From the NCBI RefSeq assembly GCF_021026375.1, contig NZ_JAJNDB010000002.1:310001-374000 (forward strand): a stretch of DNA of 64,000 nt, read 5' to 3'. Positions 1 through 8,785 of the stretch are shown here, piece after piece; the stretch's first letter is position 1, and the number at the start of each line of letters is the position of its first letter. The notes under the pieces were generated by a model. The model searched no databases. It had not been told where the DNA came from and saw nothing but the letters and a program-made list of their open reading frames with translations. Position numbers and translations under genes: made by a program. Source of the DNA: Actinomycetospora endophytica. GTDB lineage: Bacteria; Actinomycetota; Actinomycetes; Mycobacteriales; Pseudonocardiaceae.

Positions 1-231
1 CTCCGCGCCGGTCGGCGTGAGGCCGAGCGCCAGCCCGACCCCGCCGACGCTCAGGGCGCCGAACGCCGCCACCGCCGCGGGCACGGCCGTGGCCCGACGA
101 CGACGGGTGCGGGCGGCGCGTGGGGCGGCCTCGTCGAGCAGTGCGGCCATCTCGTCCGCGCGCTCGCGCATCTCGCCCGCGCGCCCGCGACCGCCGTTCC
201 CACCGGGACGGCCTCGTCCGGCTCGGCTCAC
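1..231 (-). CDS. Hypothetical membrane protein, N-terminal part only
   Basis: The first 77 codons of a gene that runs off the left edge. The GTG start at 231 is preceded by a good ribosome binding site (GGGAGGA) about 7 nt away. The visible protein starts with a Gly/Arg-rich stretch, then an acidic helix with repeated Glu/Asp-Met pairs, then an RTRRRR basic cluster and a hydrophobic Ala/Val/Gly/Leu segment that looks like one transmembrane helix. The layout resembles a single-pass protein with a cytosolic N-terminus, as in anti-sigma factors, but no family motif is visible and I assign no function. Confidence 0.6.
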   Translation of the reverse strand, partial: MSRAGRGRPGGNGGRGRAGEMRERADEMAALLDEAAPRAARTRRRRATAVPAAVAAFGALSVGGVGLALGLTPTGAE

Positions 232-753
232 GCGTGGTCCTCCCACCGTCGTCTCGTCACGCACGGTTCACGCAACGACTACTGCCGGTCGTCGGCCCAG
301 ACTGCCAGACGGTGCGGCGGCGGGTCATCGGGGTCCGGACACGGACGGCCCGGACGAGTGACGAACGGTGATGAGGTGCCACACACCGGCGAGCGACGGG
401 CGACCCCTACAGTGGTGCCCCGTGACCTCTTCGGGATCCGTCGGTGCGAGCCGCGTCCGGAACCGGTCCCGCCGGGCCGGGCGGGGCCACTCGAACCGGG
501 CTCCCGACGTGGGATCGTTGCGCGTTCGGAGGGCACCAACTGGTCCGGATGGTCGATGACCTACGGGCTGCTCACCGGATGATTTGAGTCCGAACGGCCA
601 GATCCTTTTCCGTTGTCCGGCCGTGATGATGGACGGCGGGCGCGCGGGGGTCCGGCTCGGGTCGTCCGGGGACGACGGTGATGGACAGGGACATCGCCGG
701 CGTCGCGGGCGATCGGCATGACGAAACGGCAGGACCTCGGACACGGAGGTGGC
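232..753. other. Non-coding gap upstream of the nitric-oxide synthase
   Basis: About 520 bases between two divergent genes. Reading frames here have no ribosome binding sites and the Arg/Pro-rich composition expected of shadow frames, so I see no gene. It should hold the promoters of both flanking genes, but I could not pick a convincing -10/-35 pair. The codons 718-753 are open and in frame with the synthase; I leave them out because the strong GGAGGT site lies just before the ATG at 754. Confidence 0.4.
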
Positions 754-2484
754 ATGGCGCGCGGCATGGCCACGATGGCCGTGAACGGTTCCTCGGCGGA
801 CGCCGAGGACCCGAGCACGCCGGCCGGCGGTATCCCGACCCCGGACCGGTCGGCGGTCGTCCCCGACCCCGGTCACGCCGGAGAGCCGACGGCACCGCTG
901 ATGGCGCAGGATGCGAGCGGTCCGGCGCCGACGGCGTCCGGGACGCCGTCTCCCGCCTCCGAGTCGTCCGCCCCCGAGCCGTCCGCAGCCGAGCCCTCGG
1001 CGTCCGAAGAGGCTGCGCGTCCCCGGCCCACTCCGCGGCCGCGGCCCTTCCGGAAGCCGTCCGACCAGCCCGCGTCCGGCCCGTCCGAGGACCCGGCGCC
1101 GACCGTGGCGTCGCGGCCCACCGACCCGGCCGCGACGGCGGTGGCCCCCCGGGTGCCCGCCGCCCGGACGGCCTCCCCTCCGGACGGGGCCACGGACCCC
1201 ACGGCCGGCCCGGACCCCGCCGACGCCGCTCCCGACCCGGACGCCGTGCCTGACGGCGCCCCCGCCGCCACGGACGGCGCCGACCCGACGTCGTGGGGTG
1301 CGCCCGCGTCGTCGTCGACCTCGGTGGCACCGGTCGATCCCGAGGAGGCCGAGGAGTTCCTCCGGCTCTTCTACGCCGAGGCCGACGAGCCCGGCGCCAC
1401 CGCCGTCAAGGGCTCCGCCGGCCGGACCGCCCCGCTCGAGGAGCGCCTCGAGGAGGTCCGCGACGAGATCGAGCGGACCGGCACGTACGTCCACACCTCC
1501 GCGGAGCTGGCTTTCGGGGCCCGCGTCGCCTGGCGGAGCTCCGCGCGCTGCATCGGCCGGCTGTACTGGCGCAGCCTGCACCTGCGCGACCGCCGCCACG
1601 TCGTCGCGCCCGACGAGGTCGCGGCCGAGTGCGTCGGGCACCTCGACGACGCGACCCGGCGCGGCCGGATCCGTTCGACGATCACGGTGTTCGCCCCGGA
1701 CACCCCGACCGCCCCGGGTCCGCGGGTCTGGAACGAGCAGCTCATCCGCTACGCCGGGTACCGCACCGGCGGCCGGGTGCTCGGCGACCCGCGCTACGTC
1801 GGGTTCACCGACCACGCCCGCTCGCTCGGCTGGGTCCCGCCCTCGCCGATGGGCCGCTTCGACGTGCTCCCGCTCGTGGTCTCGGGCGGCGGGGAGTGGG
1901 CCGAGAAGGGCCCGCAGTTCTACGAGGTGCCGCCGGAGTCCGCGCTCGAGGTGGAGCTCACCCACCCCGACCACGACTGGTTCGCGGAGCTGGGACTGCG
2001 CTGGCACGCCCTGCCGGTGATCAGCAACATGCGGCTCGACATCGGCGGCGTCTCCTACCCCGCGGCCCCGTTCAACGGCTGGTACATGGCCACCGAGATC
2101 GGGGCGCGGAACCTGTCGGACTCGGAGCGCTACGACATGCTCTCCGAGGTCGCCGAGCGCATGGGCCTGGACACCTCGACCGACCGGACCATGTGGCGCG
2201 ACCGGGCCGCCGTCGAGCTGACCCTCGCCGTCCAGCACTCGTTCGACCAGGCCGGCGTCTCGATGGCCGACCACCACGGCGAGTCGCAGCGCTTCCTGCG
2301 CCACCTCGAGCGTGAGGAGAGCGCCGGGCGGACCTGCCCGGTCGACTGGAGCTGGATCGTCCCGCCGATCTCCGGGGGACTCACGCCGGTGTTCCACCGG
2401 TACTACGACGAGCCGTCCGAGTCCGGCCCGATGTTCCGCATGGACCCGCAGCAGGCCGCGCGGGGTCAGGGCTGCCCCATGTGA
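754..2484 (+). CDS. nos: Bacterial nitric-oxide synthase oxygenase with long N-terminal extension
   Basis: Heme protein that makes nitric oxide and citrulline from arginine, using electrons from separate cellular reductases since no reductase domain is present. Residues from about 194 to the end (576 aa total) match the bacterial NOS oxygenase: the heme-thiolate motif WRSSARCIGRLYWRS with Cys near 266, FDVLPLV, KGPQFYEVP, and the arginine-binding stretch GWYMATEIGARNLSD with the Glu near 448. Usual bacterial NOS proteins are about 360-390 aa, so the extra 190 N-terminal residues are unusual; they are Pro/Ala/Ser/Asp-rich and probably disordered. The ATG at 754 has a GGAGGTGGC site directly upstream; an in-frame ATG at 718 is less well placed. 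The gene stands alone and ends in a palindrome shared with the converging mftM. Confidence 0.93.
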   Translation: MARGMATMAVNGSSADAEDPSTPAGGIPTPDRSAVVPDPGHAGEPTAPLMAQDASGPAPTASGTPSPASESSAPEPSAAEPSASEEAARPRPTPRPRPFRKPSDQPASGPSEDPAPTVASRPTDPAATAVAPRVPAARTASPPDGATDPTAGPDPADAAPDPDAVPDGAPAATDGADPTSWGAPASSSTSVAPVDPEEAEEFLRLFYAEADEPGATAVKGSAGRTAPLEERLEEVRDEIERTGTYVHTSAELAFGARVAWRSSARCIGRLYWRSLHLRDRRHVVAPDEVAAECVGHLDDATRRGRIRSTITVFAPDTPTAPGPRVWNEQLIRYAGYRTGGRVLGDPRYVGFTDHARSLGWVPPSPMGRFDVLPLVVSGGGEWAEKGPQFYEVPPESALEVELTHPDHDWFAELGLRWHALPVISNMRLDIGGVSYPAAPFNGWYMATEIGARNLSDSERYDMLSEVAERMGLDTSTDRTMWRDRAAVELTLAVQHSFDQAGVSMADHHGESQRFLRHLEREESAGRTCPVDWSWIVPPISGGLTPVFHRYYDEPSESGPMFRMDPQQAARGQGCPM

Positions 2485-2601
2485 ACGATTTTGGTCGCTC
2501 TGACGACCAAAATCGCACACGTGACCGACGGTCAGCCGCCCCGCTCAGTGGACTCGCTGGGGCGTGCGATTCTGGTCGTCAGAGCAACCACATTCGTTCA
2601 C
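2481..2601. repeat. Composite palindromic element between converging genes
   Basis: Two 38-nt arms, 2481-2518 and 2564-2601, are imperfect inverted copies of each other (most bases match; differences cluster near the middle of one half). The left arm is itself a hairpin: GATTTTGGTCG and CGACCAAAATC separated by 6 nt. The spacer contains TGACCG-A-CGGTCA. Each outer arm end reads GTGAAC, and the TGA inside it is the stop codon of the flanking gene: nos on the left and mftM on the right. It probably works as a bidirectional terminator. Confidence 0.75.
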
Positions 2602-3536
2602 AAGTCGCAGACGAGCCAGCCGCCGTGGTCCTCGTCCACGCGGAACCGGGCGCCGGTGCGCTCGCCGAGCGCGGTCAGCGTGTCGGGGTCGAAGCGGCAC
2701 AGGTGGCCGTAGACCGGGTCGGGGACCTCCTCGTACGGCACCGCCACCACCACCCGCCGTCGGGCGACCCGGCACGCCTCGGCGAGCACCGCGGCCGACT
2801 CGCCCGTGGGCAGGTGCTCCAGCAGGTGGATCGCGGTGACCGTGTCGACGGCGTCGTCGACCAGCGGGACCGCCCGCGCGTCACAGGCCAGGGTGCGCAG
2901 CCGCGACGCCGCCTCCGGGACCACCCCGGCGGCGGCCACCGCCGACAGGAGCCGCATCGTGCCCGAGGTGTGGTCGGTCGCGGTCACGTCGAGCCCGCGC
3001 TCGGTCATGAGGAGCGGGAGGAAGCCGAAGCAGGTCCCGAGGTCGACGACCGACGTGCCCACGACCTCGTCGAGCGCCCGCGCGTGCACCGGCGCGAAGC
3101 CGGCGAGCGAGGCCTCCGGCGGCCCGTCCGCGGCCGCGCGCTCCGGGTGGCGCAGGACGGCGAGGGAGTTGGCGTAGAACGTCGACCACGCCGTCAGCGG
3201 GTCGCCCACCGTCGAGCGGATGATGCCGGTGACGACCCGCTCGAAGACCGGCGCCGAGTCCACCACCGCGCCGAGCTCGCCCGCGACCAGCGCCGAGACG
3301 TCGTCGTCGAGCTCGTCGGGACGGAAGCGGTGCAGGACGAGCAGGCGGCCGCCGGGACGGTGGACCTCGAAGTGCTCGGTGAGCAGCTCCGGGGTGCGCT
3401 GCGAGGCGAGCCGGACCGGGACGGCGGCGCGGTCGAGGTGGCACACCACCACGGAGCCGTTCTCCCACCGGCCGGGATGGCCGGGGGCGAGCGGGTCGAT
3501 GCGGGCACTGCCTGCCGCGGGCGGGGTGAGGGTCAC
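2598..3536 (-). CDS. mftM: Mycofactocin oligosaccharide methyltransferase MftM
   Basis: SAM-dependent methyltransferase predicted to O-methylate a glucose of the mycofactocin sugar chain. The 312-aa protein has an N-terminal region with PGRWENGSVVV and RPGGRLLVLHRF, as I recall for MftM proteins, then a Rossmann-type methyltransferase domain with the SAM loop VVDLGTCFGFLPLL and the later VDTVTAIHLLEHLP segment. The GTG start lies 5 nt after the stop of the VWA gene, so the two are surely co-transcribed. Neighbouring methanol dehydrogenase and mftABC support the assignment. The family call rests on remembered sequence similarity; a generic class I methyltransferase is the fallback. Confidence 0.75.
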   Translation of the reverse strand: MTLTPPAAGSARIDPLAPGHPGRWENGSVVVCHLDRAAVPVRLASQRTPELLTEHFEVHRPGGRLLVLHRFRPDELDDDVSALVAGELGAVVDSAPVFERVVTGIIRSTVGDPLTAWSTFYANSLAVLRHPERAAADGPPEASLAGFAPVHARALDEVVGTSVVDLGTCFGFLPLLMTERGLDVTATDHTSGTMRLLSAVAAAGVVPEAASRLRTLACDARAVPLVDDAVDTVTAIHLLEHLPTGESAAVLAEACRVARRRVVVAVPYEEVPDPVYGHLCRFDPDTLTALGERTGARFRVDEDHGGWLVCDL

Positions 3537-3541
3537 CGCCG

Positions 3542-5086
3542 CTATCGCCCGATCATCTCGGCGACCATGTCGTGGCTGACCTCCGAGAGTCCGGTCAGGT
3601 CGCGGACCACGCGGATGCGGTCGACGAACTCGGCGTACTGCGGCAGGTCGCACGCGCCCAGGCCCCACGAGTAGCGGGGCTCCGGGGTCAGCCAGATCGT
3701 CTCGCGGGCGCGCCGCGAGATCTCGGCGAACGCCTCGATGTTCGGGTCGTTCCCGTTGCCGCGCCCGTCGCCGAGGATGATCACCGTGGAGCGTCGGTTC
3801 ACCGCGGACGCGTGGTCCTCGAGGAAGGTGCCGAACGCCTCGCCGTAGTTGGAGTTGGCGTCCACGTCGAGCATGTCGCCGCCGAAGATCAGCCCGAGGG
3901 CGTCCTCCACGGTGTGGTCGGCGAACAGGTCGGTGACCTCGACCAGGTCCTCCACGAACGCGAACGAGCGCACCTGGCCGAACATGTCCTGCAGCCCGTG
4001 CACGAGGTGCAGGGTGAACCGCGCGGTGGCGCGCACCGAGAGCGAGACATCGGCGAGGATCACCAGGCGCGGCTTGTCCTCGGTCCGGCTGACCGTCACC
4101 GGGGTGAACGGGATGCCGTCGAAGCGCATGTTCCGGCGCATGGTCCGGCCGGCGTCGATACGGCCCCGCGGGGACTGGCGCCGGCGGTGGGTCAGCGCCC
4201 CGTGCAGCGTCTTCGCCAGCCGCCGCAGCGAGTCCTCGAGCTGCTGGCGCTCGTGCTCCTCGGCGCGGTCGACCTCCGCCTTGTGCGCGTCCTCGTCGGC
4301 GCACCCGCCGTCCATGACCCGCTGCTCGATCTCCAGCAGCCGCTCGAGGTGCGCCTTGATCGCCTCGGGGAGGTTCTCGAGCATCCCGGCGAGGCGGCGG
4401 CGCAGGGCCATCGCGTCGGTCTCGTCGCCCTCGTCGTCGATGCCGTCCTCGACGCCCTGCAGCCAGCCCAGCAGCGCCTCCTGCTGGGCCACGTTGAGGT
4501 CGGCGTCGACCTTGGTTCCCGACGACGTCGCGATCTCACCCGGGATGCCGCCACCGTGCAGGTGGTCGGTCTCGATCTGGACCTTCTCGCCGGTGTTCGT
4601 CTGGTCGGTGGCGCCGTCCTTGGAGAAGACGATCTCGTCGGTCATCGCCGCGAGGTCGATCTTGTTGGCCTCCTGGTGCAGGTTGTACTGCTGCGCCATG
4701 TCCTCCGGGTCGAAGAACTCCTTGATGTCCACCGGCTTGCCGTGGTCGTGACCCTGCTCCGGGGTCTCCGACGGCTCCTCGGAGAGGGTGAAGTTGTCCA
4801 GCGACCCGTCGTCGGAGAGGTCCTCGTGGCCGTGCCCGTGGCCGTGCCCGGTGTCCTCCGTGCCGATCCGCACCAGGGCGAAGAACGCATCGAAGATCTC
4901 TTCGAAGGTGGCCTCGTCGCGGATGTCCTTGATCAGTGCGACCTGCAGCGCGGCCTTGAGCGTCGCACGGTCGGCGAGCACGCCCGGCTCCCGCGCACAC
5001 CGCATGGCGTCGAGGACCTCCGAGGTGGAGATCCGGACCTGGCGGATGCGCAGGAGCCGCACGAAGCGGTGGATGCTGGCCTCCAT
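3542..5086 (-). CDS. VWA-domain protein (CoxE-like partner of MoxR), His-rich
   Basis: 514-aa protein, partner of the MoxR ATPase encoded just upstream. A von Willebrand A domain starts near residue 338 with the metal-site motif DVSLS (about 346) and later ILGDGRGNG. The N-terminal third is helical and the middle is acidic, with GHGHGHGHED near residue 80 and GHDHGK near 115. MoxR/VWA pairs usually act as a chaperone that matures or inserts metal into an enzyme encoded beside them, here the methanol dehydrogenase (inference). The ATG at 5086 has a GAGGAGG site 8 nt upstream. The gap to moxR is 37 nt and to mftM only 5 nt, so this is one operon. Confidence 0.85.
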   Translation of the reverse strand: MEASIHRFVRLLRIRQVRISTSEVLDAMRCAREPGVLADRATLKAALQVALIKDIRDEATFEEIFDAFFALVRIGTEDTGHGHGHGHEDLSDDGSLDNFTLSEEPSETPEQGHDHGKPVDIKEFFDPEDMAQQYNLHQEANKIDLAAMTDEIVFSKDGATDQTNTGEKVQIETDHLHGGGIPGEIATSSGTKVDADLNVAQQEALLGWLQGVEDGIDDEGDETDAMALRRRLAGMLENLPEAIKAHLERLLEIEQRVMDGGCADEDAHKAEVDRAEEHERQQLEDSLRRLAKTLHGALTHRRRQSPRGRIDAGRTMRRNMRFDGIPFTPVTVSRTEDKPRLVILADVSLSVRATARFTLHLVHGLQDMFGQVRSFAFVEDLVEVTDLFADHTVEDALGLIFGGDMLDVDANSNYGEAFGTFLEDHASAVNRRSTVIILGDGRGNGNDPNIEAFAEISRRARETIWLTPEPRYSWGLGACDLPQYAEFVDRIRVVRDLTGLSEVSHDMVAEMIGR

Positions 5087-5123
5087 CGCGGGGCCTCCTC
5101 TCGAGAGCGGCCGGGCGGCGGAG

Positions 5124-6407
5124 CTACAGGGCGCGGCGCTTGCCGAGGCCGCCGCCGAACGACCGGCTGCCCTGGCTCGAGCTGACCGGTCGCGGCTTCG
5201 ACTCCGGACCCTCGCCGCGGCGCGCGGCCTCCTTGGCCTCGGTGCCCGCCGCGTAGTGGCCCACGTGGCGACCCTCCTGGTCCTTCGCCGCCCGCACCGC
5301 GCGGCCGTCGGGACCGTCGTCCTCGTCGTCGACGGTGGCGGGGCGGCTCTGCCCGTTCGCGGGCGCGTCGTGCGAGTGGTCGCCGTCGTGCCCGTGGCCG
5401 TGCCCATGTCCGTGGCCGTGCCCGTGCGCGTCGTCGACGACGGTGTTCGGGTCCACGAGCTTCGGGAGCGCGCCGAGCGCCTTCGTGACGTCCTTGTCGT
5501 ACTTCACGACGACGGAGACCGTGTCGGCGAGGATCTGGGAGTTCAGCTCGTCGACCCCGAGCACGGCGAGCGTGCGGGCCCAGTCGATCGTCTCGGAGAT
5601 GCTGGGCGCCTTGCGCAGCTCCAGCTCACGCAGCCCGCGAACCACCTCGACGAGCTCCCGCGCGGCGGCCTCGGGCAGCCCGGTGTGCTTCGAGCGGACG
5701 ATCTCGAGCTCCCGCTCGGCACTCGGGTAGTCGAGGAACAGGTGCAGGCAGCGGCGCTTGAGGGCGGCGGCCAGGTCGCGGGTGTTGTTGCTGGTGAGGA
5801 TCACGTAGGGCGCGTTCTCCGCGGCGAAGGTCCCGACCTCGGGCACCGAGATCTGGAACTCGCCCAGGGTCTCGAGCAGGACCGCCTCGAGCGCCTCGTC
5901 GGCCCGGTCGACCTCGTCGATGAGCAGGACGACCGGCTCCTCGGAGCGGATCGCCTGGAGCAGCGGGCGCGGCGCCAGGAAGCGCTCGGAGAAGAAGACC
6001 GAGTCCTGCGCGCCGATCCGGTCCACGGCGCTGGGGATGTCGGGGGCGTCCTCGACGACCTGCCCGATCTTCTCCCGGAGGATCTGGGTGTAGAGCAGCT
6101 GCTTGCCGTAGTCCCACTCGTAGAGGGCCTTGGTCTCGTCCTGACCCTCGTAGCACTGCAGCCGCAGGAACCGCCTGCCGGTCGCGACGGCGAGCATCTT
6201 GGCCAGTTCGGTCTTCCCGACGCCGGCCGGGCCCTCCAGCAGGAGCGGCTTCTCGAGGCGGGTGAGGAGGAAGACGGTGGTGGCCAGCCGCCGGTCGGCG
6301 ATGTAGCCCTGGGCCGAGAGTGCCTCGACCACGGCGTCGACCGAGTCGAACGGGCCGGCCTGGGCGGCCGTGGTCTCGGGGGCGGCCTGCTCGGACGTGC
6401 TGGTCAC
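5124..6407 (-). CDS. moxR: MoxR-family AAA+ ATPase with C-terminal His-rich tract
   Basis: 427-aa AAA+ ATPase. Walker A is EGPAGVGKTELAK (about 58-70) and Walker B VLLIDEVDRAD (about 162-172), followed by sensor-1 ILTSNNTRDL. The C-terminal part carries a run of alternating His-Gly (about 333-345) followed by DGDHSHD, then a basic tail. The neighbouring VWA protein has a shorter His-Gly run, which suggests a shared metal-handling role. MoxR ATPases remodel or activate partner enzymes, classically in methanol dehydrogenase loci. GTG start at 6407 with GGAAGGA upstream; it follows the methanol dehydrogenase by 100 nt on the same strand. Confidence 0.9.
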   Translation of the reverse strand: MTSTSEQAAPETTAAQAGPFDSVDAVVEALSAQGYIADRRLATTVFLLTRLEKPLLLEGPAGVGKTELAKMLAVATGRRFLRLQCYEGQDETKALYEWDYGKQLLYTQILREKIGQVVEDAPDIPSAVDRIGAQDSVFFSERFLAPRPLLQAIRSEEPVVLLIDEVDRADEALEAVLLETLGEFQISVPEVGTFAAENAPYVILTSNNTRDLAAALKRRCLHLFLDYPSAERELEIVRSKHTGLPEAAARELVEVVRGLRELELRKAPSISETIDWARTLAVLGVDELNSQILADTVSVVVKYDKDVTKALGALPKLVDPNTVVDDAHGHGHGHGHGHGHDGDHSHDAPANGQSRPATVDDEDDGPDGRAVRAAKDQEGRHVGHYAAGTEAKEAARRGEGPESKPRPVSSSQGSRSFGGGLGKRRAL

Positions 6408-6507
6408 GCGGGGTCCTTCCTACGGTGCACGGTCGGGGAACGCACCGGTGCCCGGCGGGCCCTGGAGGGCTCCGCCGGGCACCGGGTACCAGTATCAGCC
6501 AGGGAAC

Positions 6508-7800
6508 TCAGCTGAGCAGGTCGTCGAGGTCGCCGTTGAGGCAGTGGTCGACGACGGGGCGCACCGTGGTGAAGGTGCACTCCTTCGGGTTGCCCGGCGT
6601 GCAGGCGTCACCGAGGACGTGGTTGGTGATGCGGTCCACGTCGGCGTCGTTACCCGTGATGGTCTTCTCGTTCTCGTAGAACTTCGTCGGGCCCTGGCCC
6701 AGACGGTTCTTCGAGTACGAGTCCTGGGTGACGTCGGTGAACTTCTCCGGGATGCCCACGTCGCGGAGCAGCCGGATGGAGGCGGCGAGCGCGGCCTCCG
6801 CGGCCTGCACGTCGGTCATGTGCGTGGTGTCCACGCCCATGGCCGTCGCGATCTTCGCGAAGCGCTTGTAGGCGACCGGCATGTTGAACGCCCACACGCG
6901 GGGGAGCGCGACGGCGTTGTTCAGGCCGTGGTGGGTGTCGTAGAAGGCCGACACCGCGTGCGAGATCGAGTGGATGATCCCGAGGCCACCGGAGTTGAAC
7001 GCCTGGGCGGCGATGTACTGCGCGTACATCATGCCCTCGCGGCCGGGGAGGTCCTGGCCGTTCCACACCGCCTCGCGCAGGTTCGCCGCGGTCAGTTCGA
7101 TGGCCCGCAGCGCGTTGCCGAGGCTCGGCTCGAAGTTCAGCCGCGAGACGTAGGGCTCCGAGGCGTGCGCGAGGACGTCGAACCCGCACTGGGCGGTGAA
7201 GTCGATCGGGCAGTCGTAGTAGAGCACCGGGTCGTCGATGGCCAGGGAGGTCACCGAGTTGTCGTCGAACGCGACGTACTTGTGCGGGTTGTTCGGGTCC
7301 GTCGTCGTGTCGGTGATGACGTAGGCCCAGGAGGTCTCCGAGCCGGTGCCGGCCGTGGTGGAGACCGCGATGTGCGGGGGGTTCTTCGGGTTCTCGGACT
7401 GGTTGAAGCCCTCGAACTCGTTGACGTTGCGGCCGTCGTGCGAGACCGAGATCCGGGCGCCCTTGCAGGCGTCGTGGGAGGAGCCGCCGCCGATCGACAC
7501 GAAGCTGTCGCAGGCGTTCTCCTGGTACAGCTTCACGGCGTCCATGACGTTGTAGTCCTTGGGGTTGGACTCAACCTGGTCATAGATCACGGTGTCGACG
7601 CCGTGGTACTTCATGGACTCGCTGATCTTGTGCACGATGTCGGTGCCGCGCAGGCCCGACGTCATGATCAAGGTCTTCTTGAAGCCCATCTTCAGGGCCT
7701 CGGGGCCGATCATCTCGTGCGAACCGGGCCCGAGGAGCGCCCGCGGGAACGGGTGGAACTCCTTGATCGGGAACGGCTTGAGCAGCTCGTCGACCTGCAT
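6508..7800 (-). CDS. mno: NDMA-dependent (mycofactocin-dependent) methanol dehydrogenase
   Basis: 430-aa iron-family alcohol dehydrogenase oxidising methanol and related alcohols to aldehydes with tightly bound NAD(P)H, which is re-oxidised in vitro by the dye NDMA and in vivo through mycofactocin. The sequence closely follows the Mno/Mdo proteins of Amycolatopsis and mycobacteria as I know them: start MQVDELLKPFPIKEFHPFPR, nucleotide site IGGGSSHDACKGAR, STTAGTGSETSWAYV, and the metal-site helix IIHSISHAVSAFYDTHHGL. ATG start with GAGAGG upstream. First gene of the mno-moxR-VWA-mftM operon. Its codon use looks less extreme than its neighbours, as expected for a highly expressed enzyme. Confidence 0.93.
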   Translation of the reverse strand: MQVDELLKPFPIKEFHPFPRALLGPGSHEMIGPEALKMGFKKTLIMTSGLRGTDIVHKISESMKYHGVDTVIYDQVESNPKDYNVMDAVKLYQENACDSFVSIGGGSSHDACKGARISVSHDGRNVNEFEGFNQSENPKNPPHIAVSTTAGTGSETSWAYVITDTTTDPNNPHKYVAFDDNSVTSLAIDDPVLYYDCPIDFTAQCGFDVLAHASEPYVSRLNFEPSLGNALRAIELTAANLREAVWNGQDLPGREGMMYAQYIAAQAFNSGGLGIIHSISHAVSAFYDTHHGLNNAVALPRVWAFNMPVAYKRFAKIATAMGVDTTHMTDVQAAEAALAASIRLLRDVGIPEKFTDVTQDSYSKNRLGQGPTKFYENEKTITGNDADVDRITNHVLGDACTPGNPKECTFTTVRPVVDHCLNGDLDDLLS

Positions 7801-8062
7801 CTCGATCCTCTCGTCGTCGGGCGGACCCGCCTAGGTGCAGCCGGTCTGGCGTCCGCCGCGGACGGTAGGGGTGGCCGGAGTCACGGGCGAGAGCCCGCGC
7901 GTGATCCCGTTCACGGAGCGGGGAGATCACCCCGACGTTCGGAGGGTTTCGGGTGCTGCCCTTCGTGCCGCGCCGTGAGAATTCTGCAGTTGCCATCTTG
8001 TGGCGATAAATGATCGGGCACAAGCCCCGATTCGCGAGGTCGGTCGTGGGCAACTCGACGGG
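7801..8062. promoter_or_regulatory. Divergent control region of methanol dehydrogenase and SDR
   Basis: About 260 bases between mno (minus) and the SDR (plus). It holds the inverted pair GTGATC (7900-7905) and GATCAC (7925-7930), with CCGTTCACGG, itself nearly symmetric, between them; also an AT-richer stretch near 7975-8035 with ATCGGGC-ACAA-GCCCCGAT. These are candidate operators for a methanol-responsive regulator. I see no gene in it. The SDR frame is open from a GTG at 8000, so part could be coding. Confidence 0.4.
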
Positions 8063-8782
8063 GTGGACGGAACGGATCTGGGCGGTCGCACCGCCGTCGT
8101 GACCGGCGCGAGCCGAGGTCTGGGGCGGGAGATCGCGACGCGGCTGGCGTCGTCGGGGGCGCGCGTCGTGGCGGTCGCGCGTGATGCGGCGGGGCTCTCG
8201 GACGCCGTCTCCGGTCTGGACGGTGACGTGTCGGCGCTGCCCGTGGATCTCGCCGACGTGGACGGGATCGCGGACGCCGTGGCCGGCGTCGGGGACGTGG
8301 ACGTGCTGGTCAACGCGGCCGCGGTGATGAGCGCGCGGCGGTCGAAGACGCTGGAGATCTCATTGGACTCCTGGCGCTCGGTCCGGGCGATCGACCTGGA
8401 CGCGCCGTTCGCGCTGATCTCCGCGTTCGTGCCCGGGATGGTCGAGCGCCGGTGGGGCCGGGTCGTCAACGTGACCGCGTGCCTCGGCCGGATGAGCGGG
8501 CCCGGGACGGCGGGCGGGCTCGCGCCGTACCGGGTGGCCAAGGCGGGGCTGAACGCGATGACGCGCAACCTCGCCCACGAGCTCGGGATGGGCCGGCGCG
8601 GCGTGCTCGTCGACGCCACCTGCCCGGGCCACTGCCGCACCGACATGGGCGGGCCGGACGCGCCCCGGTCGGTCGAGGAGGGGGCGGACACCGCGGTGTG
8701 GTTGGCGTGCCGGGGTGGGTCGCTGTCGGACCCGCCGCCGACGGGTCGGCTGTGGGAGGACCGGGTGGAGGTGCCCTGGTAG
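8063..8782 (+). CDS. Short-chain dehydrogenase/reductase
   Basis: Classical SDR of 239 aa. The Rossmann motif TGASRGLG lies near residue 13, the NAA-type motif VNAAAV near 80, and the catalytic YRVAK (Tyr-x3-Lys) in the second half, preceded by VTACLGRMSG, which puts a Cys where the usual catalytic Ser-containing strand ends. Substrate unknown. Start chosen at GTG 8063 because it gives the normal short lead to the first beta strand; GTG 8000 would add 21 residues without a ribosome binding site. Divergent from the methanol dehydrogenase, so it might handle a related alcohol or aldehyde, but nothing in the sequence proves it. Confidence 0.8.
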   Translation: MDGTDLGGRTAVVTGASRGLGREIATRLASSGARVVAVARDAAGLSDAVSGLDGDVSALPVDLADVDGIADAVAGVGDVDVLVNAAAVMSARRSKTLEISLDSWRSVRAIDLDAPFALISAFVPGMVERRWGRVVNVTACLGRMSGPGTAGGLAPYRVAKAGLNAMTRNLAHELGMGRRGVLVDATCPGHCRTDMGGPDAPRSVEEGADTAVWLACRGGSLSDPPPTGRLWEDRVEVPW

Positions 8783-8785
8783 GGC

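Noticed and set aside
2481-2601. Inverted 38-nt arms as terminal repeats of an insertion sequence or MITE
   Set aside because: The spacer is only 45 nt, there is no target duplication that I can see, and both gene stops lie within the arms, which fits a terminator better.
2481-5185. Long plus-strand open frames opposite mftM and the VWA gene
   Set aside because: They are antisense shadows of well-supported minus-strand genes, with Arg/Gly/Val-rich composition and no ribosome sites.
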